NCBI GenBank assembly: GCA_022712075.1
Contig: JALAHE010000025.1
Span: forward strand, 1-29,838
Direction of reading: 5' to 3'
DNA from: Galactobacter sp.
GTDB lineage: Bacteria; Actinomycetota; Actinomycetes; Actinomycetales; Micrococcaceae
Length of the DNA: 29,838 nt
Shown here: piece by piece, positions 15,288 to 23,589 of the stretch
How positions within the stretch are numbered: the stretch's first letter is position 1
How the letters are laid out: each line of letters starts with the position of its first letter
The notes under the pieces: generated by a model
Database searches by the model: none
Seen by the model: the letters and a program-made list of their open reading frames with translations, nothing else
Told to the model about the DNA's origin: nothing
Translations under genes and position numbers: made by a program

Positions 15288-17492
15288 TCATGCCCTTTCG
15301 AGGTAGGCGGCCTCGTCGTCGTCGACCCGCGAGTCGACGGCGGCGGCAAGGCCGGGATGGGCGGCGCGCCAGCCGGACGTGACGAGCGCGGCCGCGTCGT
15401 CTCGGGCCAGCCCGATGAGCTCGGCGTCGCGCATGACGCGCAGGGTGCGCAGGGTGGAGCGGCCGCCGGATTGCGAGGCGCCGAGGATGTCGCCCTCGCG
15501 GCGCAGCTCAAGGTCCTTTTCTGCCAGGACAAAACCGTCACGCGTCGAGGCGACAGTCTCCAGACGCTCGACGGCGGGGTGGTCGTGTTCCAGGCTCGTC
15601 ACGAGCAGGCACGTGCCTGGCAGGGAACCGCGGCCGATGCGCCCGCGCAACTGGTGCAGCTGGGAGATGCCGAAGGACTCGGCGTCGATGATCGCCATGA
15701 CCGTGGCGTTGGGGACGTCGACGCCCACCTCGATCACCGTGGTGGCCAGCAGCAGGTCGATCCGGCCGGCGGCGAAGTCGGCCATCGCCGCGGTCTTCTC
15801 CTCGCCGGAGAGTCGCCCATGCAGGATGCCGATCCTGACGCCGGCCAGTGCCGGGTGATCGCGCAGGACCCGCTCCATAGCCTCGAGCGGCGTGCGCTGC
15901 CCCTGCTGGTCCTCTGCGCCCTCGGCGCTCCTGGCCCGCTCAGGGTCGTCCTCCTCGACGCTCTCGCTGATCCGCGGCACCACCACGTAGGCCTGGTGAC
16001 CGGCGTCGACCTGCTCGCGCAGCAGCGAGAACATGCGTTCCCTCCACGCGGGCAGCTGCAGCGGGACCACAAAGGTCTTCACCTCGGCCCGCGCCGCTGG
16101 CACGCCCCGGAGCAACGACACGTCGACGTCGCCGAAGACCGTCATCGCCACGGTGCGAGGGATGGGGGTGGCCGTCATCACGAGGAGGTGGGGCGTGGGC
16201 CCGTCGCCCTCGCGCAGCTTGTCGCGTTGCTGGACGCCGAAGCGATGCTGCTCGTCCACGACCACCAGGCCGAGCTCCGCGAACTGGACGTGATCGCTCA
16301 ACAGCGCGTGGGTGCCCACCACGATGCCCGCCTCGCCGGAGGCCGCGGCCAGGAGCGCCGCGCGCTTCTCCTTGGCCGGCAGGGAGCCGGTGAGCAACTC
16401 CACCCGCGTGGCCCGCTCGTCTCCGCCGAGCATGCCGCCTTGCGCGAGGTCGCCGAGCAACGAGCGCAGGGTCTGGGCGTGCTGAGCCGCGAGCACCTCG
16501 GTGGGGGCCAGGAGCGCCGCCTGACCGCCCGCATCGATCACCTGGAGCATGGCCAGCAGCGCCACGAGCGTCTTGCCGGAGCCCACCTCGCCCTGCAGGA
16601 GCCGGTTCATGGGGTGCGAACGGGAGAGATCCTCGGAGATCTGCTCCCCAACCTCGAGCTGCCCCTCGGTGAGGCGGAAGGGCAAGCGCTGCATGAAGGC
16701 CTCGAGGAGGCCGCCGCCGACCGCAGTTCGGGGAGTCGCCTCGCGGGCGCGATCGAGCATCCGGCGCTCGGCCAGGAGCGTCTGGAGCACGAGCGCCTCC
16801 TCGTACGCAAAGCGCCGGCGGGCGGCGTAGGCCTCGCTCACCTCGTGCGGGCGGTGGATCGCCTCAAGTGCACGGGCGAGCTCGGGGAGCCGACGGCGCT
16901 CACGGACCTCCTCGGGCAAAGGGTCGGGGAAGGCCTCCGGCTCCACGCCGTCGAGGACGGTGCCGATGGTGCGCCGCAGGCGCAGCTGCGTGAGCTTGCC
17001 GCTGAGCGGGTACACGGGGAACGGGCGCGCCTCGGCCTCGTCGTCCACGCCAAGCAGGGTGTACTCGGGGTGGGTGAGCTGCGGCGATCCGCGGTAGTCG
17101 TCGACCACCCCTGAGAACATCGCCCTGACGCCGGGGAGGAGCTCCTTGGCCGCCTGGTAGCCGTTGAAGTACGTCATCTTCAACAGCGCGCGCGAGGCCG
17201 GATCCTCGTCTTGGACCTCGACCTCCAAGAGGAAGCCGCGCCGCGAATGCATGCGACGCTGCGACGCGTGCGTCACGGTGGCAACGACCGTGACGTCCTC
17301 GCCATAAGGAAGCGAGGAGATCGGCTGGATCTCGCCCACCTCCACGTAGCGGCGCGGCAGGTGCGCGAGCAGCTCGCCCACGGTCGAATAGCCGAAGGCG
17401 CCGTGCAGGATCTTCGCGCTCTGCGCCCCGATGACGCGGGAGAGCTCGGTGCCCGGCCCCAGGGCGCTGGGGTGATGCTGCGGCTCAGTCAT
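15288..17492 (-). CDS. recG: ATP-dependent DNA helicase RecG
   Basis: This 734-residue protein has the RecG layout: an N-terminal wedge/OB region (about residues 50-160), helicase motif I GEVGSGKT (about 300-307), motif II DEQH at about 413-416 followed by RFGVQQR, motif III MTATPIPRT, and the C-terminal DVPNATVMAIIDAESFGISQL, here split as DVPNATVMAI and IDAESFGISQL, with the QLRGRIGRG motif. RecG remodels stalled forks and branched DNA. The ATG at 17492 overlaps the DAK2 stop by 8 bases, and the stop lies one base before rsmD, so DAK2-recG-rsmD is likely one operon. A longer frame upstream is shadow of the DAK2 gene. Confidence 0.96.
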   Translation of the reverse strand: MTEPQHHPSALGPGTELSRVIGAQSAKILHGAFGYSTVGELLAHLPRRYVEVGEIQPISSLPYGEDVTVVATVTHASQRRMHSRRGFLLEVEVQDEDPASRALLKMTYFNGYQAAKELLPGVRAMFSGVVDDYRGSPQLTHPEYTLLGVDDEAEARPFPVYPLSGKLTQLRLRRTIGTVLDGVEPEAFPDPLPEEVRERRRLPELARALEAIHRPHEVSEAYAARRRFAYEEALVLQTLLAERRMLDRAREATPRTAVGGGLLEAFMQRLPFRLTEGQLEVGEQISEDLSRSHPMNRLLQGEVGSGKTLVALLAMLQVIDAGGQAALLAPTEVLAAQHAQTLRSLLGDLAQGGMLGGDERATRVELLTGSLPAKEKRAALLAAASGEAGIVVGTHALLSDHVQFAELGLVVVDEQHRFGVQQRDKLREGDGPTPHLLVMTATPIPRTVAMTVFGDVDVSLLRGVPAARAEVKTFVVPLQLPAWRERMFSLLREQVDAGHQAYVVVPRISESVEEDDPERARSAEGAEDQQGQRTPLEAMERVLRDHPALAGVRIGILHGRLSGEEKTAAMADFAAGRIDLLLATTVIEVGVDVPNATVMAIIDAESFGISQLHQLRGRIGRGSLPGTCLLVTSLEHDHPAVERLETVASTRDGFVLAEKDLELRREGDILGASQSGGRSTLRTLRVMRDAELIGLARDDAAALVTSGWRAAHPGLAAAVDSRVDDDEAAYLERA

Positions 17493-18450
17493 GGGCTTGC
17501 GTGCACAGGCTCGTGATCGAGACCTCGTCGGCCGGGCCCACCTGAGCCACGGCGTCCAGCGCGAGCTCCGCGCTCGCCACATGGACGTGGACCCGCCAGC
17601 GGAAGGCCTCGCCCACGGGGCTCACGGGGCTCATGAGCACCGAGGTCCCGACGGCGTCCAGGCCGGCCCGCAGCGTGGCGGCCTGCAACGGCGTCGCGGT
17701 GACGGTGCACATGACCTCGACGCCCTCGTCCTGGGCCGCCTCGCGCGTGACGTCGGGGGCGCCGATGCCGTACCCCTGCAAGGGCTCGTAGTCGTCGTCG
17801 GCAAAAACCCGGCCCGTCACGGCGCAGTCAAGCGCATCGAGGACGAGGGCCAGGCCCACGGCTCCGGCGTCGACGACGTGGGCTCGGCTCAGGGCATCGA
17901 GCTGCGTGCTCGTGTCCCGCACGGCCTGCAGGCAAGCCGTGCGCATCGCCTCGAGGGCGTGGGCCAGGAGCGCCCGGCCCTGTTCCTCGCCGGCGTGACG
18001 CACCACGGCGCGGGCGGAGAGGGCCGCCGCCTCGAGCACCGAGAGCATGGTGCCAGGCACGGGCTCCGAGAGCGCCGACCACGCCCGCACGCGGGCGGTC
18101 TCCAGCGCCTCGGCGAGGTTGGCCGCGGTCAGATTGCGTTCCCCGCGTAGGGTCTCGCCCATGCCCACGAGCATGACGGCGAGCAGCGTCCCGGAGTTGC
18201 CGTGGGCCCCCTCCAGGCCCGCGCGACCTGCCACGCCGAGCAGGGCGCCCAAGTCCTCGGCATCCGGGCGGGCCTCGACCTCGTCCAGTGCGGCCCTGGC
18301 CGTGCGGTAGAGGTTGCTGCCCGTATCCCCGTCAGCCACGGGGAAGACGTTGATCGCGTTGAGCCGATCGGAGTGATTGGCCAGCTCCTGCACCGCAATG
18401 GAGAGCCACGAGCGCACTGCGGCGTAGCCGGTGCGGTGGCGAGGCGTCAT
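17485..18450 (-). CDS. Short DAK2-domain (FakA-like) protein
   Basis: This 321-residue protein has the DAK2 kinase motifs NVFPVADGDTGSNL (34-47) and HGNSGTLLAVML (83-94), whose aspartates bind Mg-ATP in dihydroxyacetone and fatty acid kinases. Residues from about 230 to the end look like the middle domain of FakA (CTVTATPLQAA, WRVHVHVASAELALDA). FakA-type proteins are usually around 550 residues, so this one lacks the C-terminal part. FakA phosphorylates fatty acids bound to FakB, but no fakB lies here, so the substrate is open. The ATG at 18450 has AAGGA about 8 bases upstream. It heads the recG-rsmD transcript, where relatives commonly have a DAK2 gene. Confidence 0.88.
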   Translation of the reverse strand: MTPRHRTGYAAVRSWLSIAVQELANHSDRLNAINVFPVADGDTGSNLYRTARAALDEVEARPDAEDLGALLGVAGRAGLEGAHGNSGTLLAVMLVGMGETLRGERNLTAANLAEALETARVRAWSALSEPVPGTMLSVLEAAALSARAVVRHAGEEQGRALLAHALEAMRTACLQAVRDTSTQLDALSRAHVVDAGAVGLALVLDALDCAVTGRVFADDDYEPLQGYGIGAPDVTREAAQDEGVEVMCTVTATPLQAATLRAGLDAVGTSVLMSPVSPVGEAFRWRVHVHVASAELALDAVAQVGPADEVSITSLCTQAHD

Positions 18451-18593
18451 GGGGAGGATCCTTGCGTTGGGCTCGGGTGCTGGTCACTGCTCGGTCTGCC
18501 GCACGCCCCGCGGGGCTGCGATCGACCGCCCTGTCAGTCTATCCAGCGGGGACTGCCTCGGCCTTCAGCGCCTAAGCTGGAGGGGTGCGTGTT

Positions 18594-19085
18594 GTGAGTA
18601 GCGAGTCCCCCGTCCGCCCGAGCATCAAGCGCCGCGCGGCGGCCCCGCTCGTGGTGCTGGCCGTGTTGGCCACCACCGCGTGCTCCGTTCCGGTCTCGGT
18701 GCCGGCCCCCGAGTCAGCGGCCGATCCCGCGTGCTCAACGGTCATGCTCGCCCTGCCGCAGGAGCTCGACACCCTCTCCAAGCGCGTCACGACGAGCCAG
18801 TCCACGGCCGCCTGGGGCGACCCGGCCGCCGTCGTGCTCTCGTGTGGCACCCCCGAACGCGGTCCCAGCTCGGACCCGTGCACCACGGTGGACGGCGTGG
18901 ATTGGACCGCCAAGGAGAACGAGGACGGCGGCAGCTGGACCCTCACGGCGTACGGGCGCGTGCCCCGCGTCGAGGTCACCATCGATACCTCCAAGGTGAG
19001 CTCGGCCGCGGTCGCCGCCGCCCTCTCCCCCGCTGTGTCCCTCTCCCCCGCTTCCAAGCAGTGCTCGGCGCCTGCCGCCGGCTGA
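18594..19085 (+). CDS. DUF3515 family secreted/lipoprotein-like protein
   Basis: This protein of about 163 residues has a basic N-terminus, a hydrophobic segment (about residues 15-29) and a cysteine at about residue 30 in a LATTAC context. That resembles a lipobox, but Thr instead of Leu at -3 makes lipidation uncertain. The exported part contains further cysteines (ACSTVMLALP, VLSCGTPERG, DPCTTVDGVDW, KQCSAP) as in DUF3515, an actinobacterial family of unknown function usually found beside ddl, as here. I prefer the GTG at 18594, which follows GGAGG by 8-10 bases; the GTG at 18585 overlaps that site. It converges on ddl across the terminator at 19111-19148. The gap to the DAK2 gene (18451-18593) must hold divergent promoters, but none is clear. 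Confidence 0.82.
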   Translation: MSSESPVRPSIKRRAAAPLVVLAVLATTACSVPVSVPAPESAADPACSTVMLALPQELDTLSKRVTTSQSTAAWGDPAAVVLSCGTPERGPSSDPCTTVDGVDWTAKENEDGGSWTLTAYGRVPRVEVTIDTSKVSSAAVAAALSPAVSLSPASKQCSAPAAG

Positions 19086-19110
19086 GACACACCCCCGAGA
19101 CTCCGCCCGA

Positions 19111-19148
19111 CGAGGAAGGCCCCCGGCACGTGCCGGGGGCCTTCCTCG
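19111..19148. terminator. Bidirectional terminator, perfect 38-base palindrome
   Basis: CGAGGAAGGCCCCCGGCAC is followed directly by its exact reverse complement, giving a 19-base stem with no designed spacer. It lies 25 bases after the DUF3515 stop and 47 bases before the ddl stop, between converging genes. The flanking AAGG/CCTT ends give a short pyrimidine stretch on both strands. It should act as an intrinsic terminator for both genes. Confidence 0.85.
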
Positions 19149-19167
19149 TTCGCTGAGCGCTCGTTCG

Positions 19168-19188
19168 CTTGGCGCTTGGCGCCTGGCG
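19168..19188. repeat. Three tandem 7-base repeats
   Basis: CTTGGCG, CTTGGCG and CCTGGCG follow each other between the terminator and the ddl stop. Probably replication slippage in a non-coding gap; no function is apparent. Confidence 0.6.
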
Positions 19189-19195
19189 CTAGCCG

Positions 19196-20317
19196 TCAGC
19201 GCAGGCCGGTGCTGCGCTGCAGCGCCAGCTGGATGAGCTCGTCGATGAGATCGGGGTACTCGAGGCCCGTTGCAGCCCACATCTGCGGGTACATGCTGAT
19301 GGGCGTGAAACCGGGCATGGTGTTGATCTCGTTGATGATCCACTCGCCCTCGGGCGTGAGGAAGAAGTCGACCCGGGAGAGCCCCTCGGCCCCGAGCGAG
19401 TCGAACGCCGTCACGGCGAGCTCACGGATCTGAGCCGTCTGCTCCTCGGAGAGCTCCGCGGGGCAGCTCGTGCGGGCGGCCGCTCCGTCCACGTACTTCG
19501 CCTCGAAGTCGTAGAAGCCGTGGTCGCCGGGGGCCACCACGATCTCGCCGGGGAGCGAGGCGCGGGCCGGGAGGGCGCCGCGGCCCTCGAGCACGCCGCA
19601 CTCGATCTCGCGGCCGACGATGCCCTGCTCCACGACCACCTTGGGATCGTGGATCCGGGCGGCCTCGATGGCGGCGCGCAGATCGTCGCCCACATCGACG
19701 CGGGTGATGCCGACGGAGGACCCGGCGCGCGAGGGCTTCACGAACAGGGGACGCACGAGCGATTCGCACGAGGCCAGCGCGGCCTCGGGGTCGCGGCGCC
19801 ACTCCTTGTCGGTGATGACCGTGTACGGGCCGACGTTCAGTCCGGCGGCCTCGAAGACGACCTTCATGAAGTGCTTGTCCATGCCCATGGCGCTCGCGGC
19901 CACGCCGGAGCCCACGTAGGGGATCTGGCCCAGTTCGAGCATACCCTGGAGCGTGCCGTCCTCGCCGTACGCCCCGTGCAGGAGCGGGAAGACGACGTCG
20001 ATGGCGCCGAGCTCGCTCACGGCGCCCGCCGGGGTGCTCGCGATGACCTCGCGCGCGGCGTCGGTGCCGCTGGGGCCGAGGCGCACCTCGGCGCCGCCGG
20101 CCGTGACCTCGGGCACCTCGCCGGTGTCGAGGCGGAAGGAATCAACGTCGCCGTCCACGAGGGTCCAGGCGCCGGAGCGCGTGATCCCCACGGGCACGAC
20201 GTCGTACTTCTCGCGATCGATGGCGCGCATGACGCCGGCGGCGGTCACGCAGGACACAGGATGCTCCGATGAGCGGCCTCCGAAGAGCAAAAGCACGCGG
20301 GGGCGGGTGGAACTCAT
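19196..20317 (-). CDS. ddl: D-alanine--D-alanine ligase
   Basis: This 373-residue ATP-grasp enzyme joins two D-alanines for the peptidoglycan stem peptide. It shows LLFGGRSSEHPVSCVTA (10-26), HGAYGEDG (114-121), VKPSRAGSSVGI (193-204), FYDFEAKY (268-275) and NEINTMPGFT (329-338). The Tyr-containing EAKY loop is that of D-Ala-D-Ala enzymes rather than VanA-type D-Ala-D-Lac ligases. The ATG at 20317 shares one base with the gpsA stop (TGATG), so translation is probably coupled, and it is the last gene of murA-plsC-gpsA-ddl before the terminator. Confidence 0.97.
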   Translation of the reverse strand: MSSTRPRVLLLFGGRSSEHPVSCVTAAGVMRAIDREKYDVVPVGITRSGAWTLVDGDVDSFRLDTGEVPEVTAGGAEVRLGPSGTDAAREVIASTPAGAVSELGAIDVVFPLLHGAYGEDGTLQGMLELGQIPYVGSGVAASAMGMDKHFMKVVFEAAGLNVGPYTVITDKEWRRDPEAALASCESLVRPLFVKPSRAGSSVGITRVDVGDDLRAAIEAARIHDPKVVVEQGIVGREIECGVLEGRGALPARASLPGEIVVAPGDHGFYDFEAKYVDGAAARTSCPAELSEEQTAQIRELAVTAFDSLGAEGLSRVDFFLTPEGEWIINEINTMPGFTPISMYPQMWAATGLEYPDLIDELIQLALQRSTGLR

Positions 20318-21339
20318 CAGTGAATCTCCTCAGATTTCAGCTCACGCTCGAGCAAGAGGCGGGCCATGTCCTTCACGCCCACGCGTCCATCGATCACGGC
20401 GACGACCGCCGCGGTGATCGGCATCTCCACGCCGTGCGTCGTGGCCAGCTCCTGGACGGCGGAGCCGGACTTGATGCCTTCGGCCACCTGCGTCATCTTC
20501 TCCGCGACCTGCTCGAGGGTGTTGCCCTCGCCGATCAGGCGACCCGCGGTGCGATTGCGCGAGAGTGGCGAGGAGCACGTGGCGACGAGGTCTCCCAGGC
20601 CGGCGAGTCCGGCCATCGTGTCGGCGCTGCCGCCCAGGGCCAGGGCCAGCCGGGTGGTCTCGGCCAGGCCGCGCGTGATGATGGTGGCCTTGGTGTTGTC
20701 TCCCATGCCCATGCCGTCGCAGATGCCGACGGCCAGGGCGATGACGTTCTTGACGATCCCGCCGATCTCCACGCCCACGAGGTCAGTATTCGTGTAGGGG
20801 CGGAAGTAGGACGGGGTGCAGGCGCGGGCGATCCAATCGGCGGTCTCCTGCGAGGAGCAGGCCACGACCGAGGCCGTGGGCTCCTCGCGGGCGATTTCCT
20901 TGGCCAGATTGGGACCGGACACCACGGCGAGGCGGTCATCGCTCACGCCGAGCACCTGCGCCACGACCTGCGTCATGCGCAGATCGGTGCCGCGTTCGAG
21001 GCCCTTCATGAGGCTCACCACCACGGCGTCCTCGGCGATGGCGGTGCCCCACTCCCCCAGCTGCTCACGCAGGGACTGGGCGGGCACGGCCAGGATCACG
21101 AGCTCGGCCCCGGTCAGCGCCTCGACGGGATCGGCCGTTGCCGACACGTTGGCTGGCAGCTTCACCTCACCCAAGTAGTTGGCGTTGGTGTGGCCCTCGT
21201 TGATCTCGGCGGCGACCTCCGCGCGCCGAGCCCACAGCACCACCTGGGCGTTCGCATCGGCGTCAGCCAGCACCTTCGCAAAGGTGGTGCCCCAGCTGCC
21301 CGATCCCATCACCGCAATGCGGTGTGGTGCGCGCCTCAT
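20317..21339 (-). CDS. gpsA: NAD(P)-dependent glycerol-3-phosphate dehydrogenase
   Basis: This 340-residue protein has the dinucleotide-binding GSGSWGTTFA (12-21), SGPNLAKEI (141-149), GIVKNVIALAVGICDGMGMG with catalytic Lys197, and NTKATIITRGLAE. It reduces dihydroxyacetone phosphate to sn-glycerol 3-phosphate. That product feeds phospholipid synthesis through the neighbouring PlsC-type enzyme, and could also feed TagD in this cell. The ATG at 21339 lies two bases after the plsC-like stop, and the gene overlaps ddl by one base. Confidence 0.97.
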   Translation of the reverse strand: MRRAPHRIAVMGSGSWGTTFAKVLADADANAQVVLWARRAEVAAEINEGHTNANYLGEVKLPANVSATADPVEALTGAELVILAVPAQSLREQLGEWGTAIAEDAVVVSLMKGLERGTDLRMTQVVAQVLGVSDDRLAVVSGPNLAKEIAREEPTASVVACSSQETADWIARACTPSYFRPYTNTDLVGVEIGGIVKNVIALAVGICDGMGMGDNTKATIITRGLAETTRLALALGGSADTMAGLAGLGDLVATCSSPLSRNRTAGRLIGEGNTLEQVAEKMTQVAEGIKSGSAVQELATTHGVEMPITAAVVAVIDGRVGVKDMARLLLERELKSEEIH

Positions 21340-21341
21340 GT

Positions 21342-22145
21342 CTACTCCTCAGTGCCGGGGCGAGCCCCGCCGGTAGGCGGTTCCTCGCGCTGGGCGGTGT
21401 GTTCTTCGATGTTGCGGCCCGTGGACGCCTGCCCGTGGGCCGCCGGATCCCAGAGCTGCGCAGGCGGGGTGCCGCCGCGCAGGCCCTGGACCTCCGCCGT
21501 GATGGCGCGCATGATGCGCTCGGTCGCCTCGGCCAGCAGGCCCTTGGTCAGCGGCTTGCCGCGCAGATCGTCGAGATCCACGGGGGCACCGGCCTTCACG
21601 GTGGCGCGCTTGCGCGGGAAGAGCTTGAGCGACTTCCCGTAGCGCGGCAGCAGTTCCTGGTCGCCCCAATGCACCACGGGCACCACGGGGGCGCCCGTCT
21701 TCAGGGCAAGTCTCGCGGCGCCGGTGTGGCCCTTCATGGGCCACAGATCGGGGTCGCGTGTGAGCGTGCCCTCGGGGTACACCACGATGATGCCTCCGCG
21801 GGCGAGCAGCTTGCGGCCCGCCTCGAGCGAGGCGCCGGCACCGGCCCCGCCGCGATCCACGGGCACCTGACCGGTGCCGGAGAGGACCTTCCCCACGACG
21901 GGGATCTTGAACAGCGAGGCCTTGGCCAGGAAGCGCGGGTAGTGCCCGTTGGAGTACAGGGCGTGGGCCACCACGAGCGGATCGATCTCGCTCATGTGAT
22001 TGGAGACCACCACAGCGCCGCCGGGGATCTGCTTCAGGCCCACCCAGCGGCGCGAGATGATCGCGTTCATGATGGGGCGCACGATGGCGCCCGCAATGGC
22101 GAACGTTGCCCGCGCGCCGAGCGGCTCGGCCGGGGTGCGACGCAT
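21342..22145 (-). CDS. plsC: 1-acyl-sn-glycerol-3-phosphate acyltransferase (PlsC family)
   Basis: This 267-residue protein has the acyltransferase motifs SNHMSEIDP (HX4D, 48-56), FLAKASLFKIPVVGKVL (72-88), VPVDRGG and VYPEGTLTRD (122-131). It acylates lysophosphatidic acid to phosphatidic acid at the membrane. The C-terminus (about 225-267) is a disordered, Pro/Gly/Glu-rich tail beyond the catalytic domain. The ATG at 22145 shares one base with the murA stop (TGATG); a longer frame upstream to 22745 is murA shadow. Its place between murA and gpsA is conserved in Micrococcales and links wall and membrane lipid synthesis. Confidence 0.93.
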   Translation of the reverse strand: MRRTPAEPLGARATFAIAGAIVRPIMNAIISRRWVGLKQIPGGAVVVSNHMSEIDPLVVAHALYSNGHYPRFLAKASLFKIPVVGKVLSGTGQVPVDRGGAGAGASLEAGRKLLARGGIIVVYPEGTLTRDPDLWPMKGHTGAARLALKTGAPVVPVVHWGDQELLPRYGKSLKLFPRKRATVKAGAPVDLDDLRGKPLTKGLLAEATERIMRAITAEVQGLRGGTPPAQLWDPAAHGQASTGRNIEEHTAQREEPPTGGARPGTEE

Positions 22146-23488
22146 CAGTGCGCGGCCTCGCGCAGCTCGACGTCGGCGCCGAGGCCCTGCAGCTTCTCGA
22201 GGAAGTGCTCGTAGCCGCGGTTGATGAGCTCGATGCCGCTCGCGTTCGAGGTGCCCTTCGCGACCAGGGCCGCGATGACGTGCGAGAAGCCGCCGCGCAG
22301 ATCCGGGATCACGAAGTCGGCGCCGTGCAGTTCCGACTTGCCGGTGATGACGGCGGAGTGCAGGAAGTCGCGGTTGTCGAAGCGGCAGGGAAGGGAGCCG
22401 AGGCAATCGCGGTGCAGCTGCACCGTGGCGCCCATGCGCACCAGCGCATCGGTGAAGCCAAAGCGGTTCTCGTAGACCGTCTCGTGGACGATGGAGACGC
22501 CCTGCGCCTGGGTCAGCGCCACGACGAGGGGCTGCTGCCAGTCGGTCATGAAGCCGGGGTGCACGTCCGTTTCGACGACGAGCGGGTTCAGGTCGCCGCC
22601 CGGGTGGAAGAAGCGGATGCCGTCGGTGCGCACGTCGAAGTCGCCGCCGAGCTTGCGGTAGGTATTCAGGAAGGCCGCGAGATCGCGCTGATCGGCGCCC
22701 TCGACGAAGATGTCGCCGCCCGTGGCGAGGGCAGCGGAGGCCCACGAGGCGCCCTCGTTGCGATCCGGCAGGGCTACGTGATCGTAGCCGCGCAGGCGGG
22801 CCACGCCCTCGATGACGATGGTGCGCTGATCGCGCACGTGGATGATGGCGCCCATCTTCTGCAGCACGTCGATGAGATCCAGGATCTCGGGCTCGATGGC
22901 GGCGTTCTTGAGCTCCGTGGTGCCCTTGGCCCGCACGGCGGTCAGCAGCACCTGCTCGGTGGCTCCAACGCTCGGGTACGGGAGCTCCACCTTGGCGCCA
23001 CGCAGGCCCTCGCGGGCGGAGATGGTGATGCCGTTGGAGGCCTTGTCCACGATGGCGCCGAAGTTGCGCAGGACGGCCAGGTGGTAGTCGATGGGGCGAT
23101 CGCCGATGCGGCAGCCACCCAGATCGGGGATGAAGGCCTCGCCGATCGTGTGCATGAGCGGTCCGCAGAAGAGGATCGGGATGCGGGAGTCGCCGGCGAA
23201 GGCGTCGATCTCCTTGGAGTTGGCGCTCTTGGCGCCGCTCGGGTCAAGCGTGAGGTCGCCCGTTTCGGGGTCCTTCACGACGGTGACGCCGTGCAGTTCG
23301 AGGAGGCCGGTGACGACCTCGACGTCCTTAATCTCCGGGACGTTGCGGAGGACGGACGGGCCGTCGCCGAGCAGGGAGGCCACCATGGCCTTCGGCACGA
23401 GGTTCTTAGCCCCGCGGACCTTCACGGATCCGGACAGGGGACGGCCGCCGTTGATGGTCAGCACCTTGTTCAACACGCTCGAAAACAC
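22145..23488 (-). CDS. murA: UDP-N-acetylglucosamine 1-carboxyvinyltransferase
   Basis: This 447-residue protein transfers enolpyruvate from PEP to UDP-GlcNAc, the first committed step of peptidoglycan synthesis. It has GAKNLVPKAM with Lys28 and Asn29, and LGGCRIGDRPIDYHL carrying the catalytic Cys126. Cysteine is the residue alkylated by fosfomycin; intrinsically resistant actinobacteria such as Mycobacterium carry Asp there, so the target is predicted fosfomycin-sensitive. The frame starts at a GTG at 23488 with no obvious ribosome binding site, and a GTG at 23476 is an alternative. It is the first gene of murA-plsC-gpsA-ddl. Confidence 0.96.
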   Translation of the reverse strand: MFSSVLNKVLTINGGRPLSGSVKVRGAKNLVPKAMVASLLGDGPSVLRNVPEIKDVEVVTGLLELHGVTVVKDPETGDLTLDPSGAKSANSKEIDAFAGDSRIPILFCGPLMHTIGEAFIPDLGGCRIGDRPIDYHLAVLRNFGAIVDKASNGITISAREGLRGAKVELPYPSVGATEQVLLTAVRAKGTTELKNAAIEPEILDLIDVLQKMGAIIHVRDQRTIVIEGVARLRGYDHVALPDRNEGASWASAALATGGDIFVEGADQRDLAAFLNTYRKLGGDFDVRTDGIRFFHPGGDLNPLVVETDVHPGFMTDWQQPLVVALTQAQGVSIVHETVYENRFGFTDALVRMGATVQLHRDCLGSLPCRFDNRDFLHSAVITGKSELHGADFVIPDLRGGFSHVIAALVAKGTSNASGIELINRGYEHFLEKLQGLGADVELREAAH

Positions 23489-23532
23489 CTCGCGTTCGTC
23501 TGCCGCCCGAGGGTCTTCCCAGGGGCTGGTTC

Positions 23533-23538
23533 ATCATA
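23533..23538 (-). promoter_or_regulatory. Candidate murA -10 box
   Basis: The minus strand has TATGAT within GGGTATGATG, about 45 bases before the murA GTG, giving a leader near 38 bases. The expected -35 position falls inside the leuD terminator-like hairpin and shows no TTGACA, so the promoter is only partly supported. Confidence 0.45.
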
Positions 23539-23545
23539 CCCAGCA

Positions 23546-23579
23546 CCGTGCCCCGGTCCCCTGACGGGCCGGGGCACGG
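23546..23579 (-). terminator. Hairpin after leuD
   Basis: CCGTGCCCCGG and CCGGGGCACGG form a perfect 11-base stem with a 12-base loop (23557-23568), starting 10 bases past the leuD stop. There is no T-tract, which is common for terminators in GC-rich actinobacteria. Confidence 0.6.
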
Positions 23580-23589
23580 CGCGGCGAAA

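Noticed and set aside
14675..15541. 288-residue version of RsmD
   Set aside because: The first 85 residues are a shadow of recG; the standard RsmD start is at 15286.
21342..22745. 467-residue version of the PlsC protein
   Set aside because: The extra N-terminus is an out-of-frame reading of murA; the family start and TGATG overlap at 22145 fit much better.
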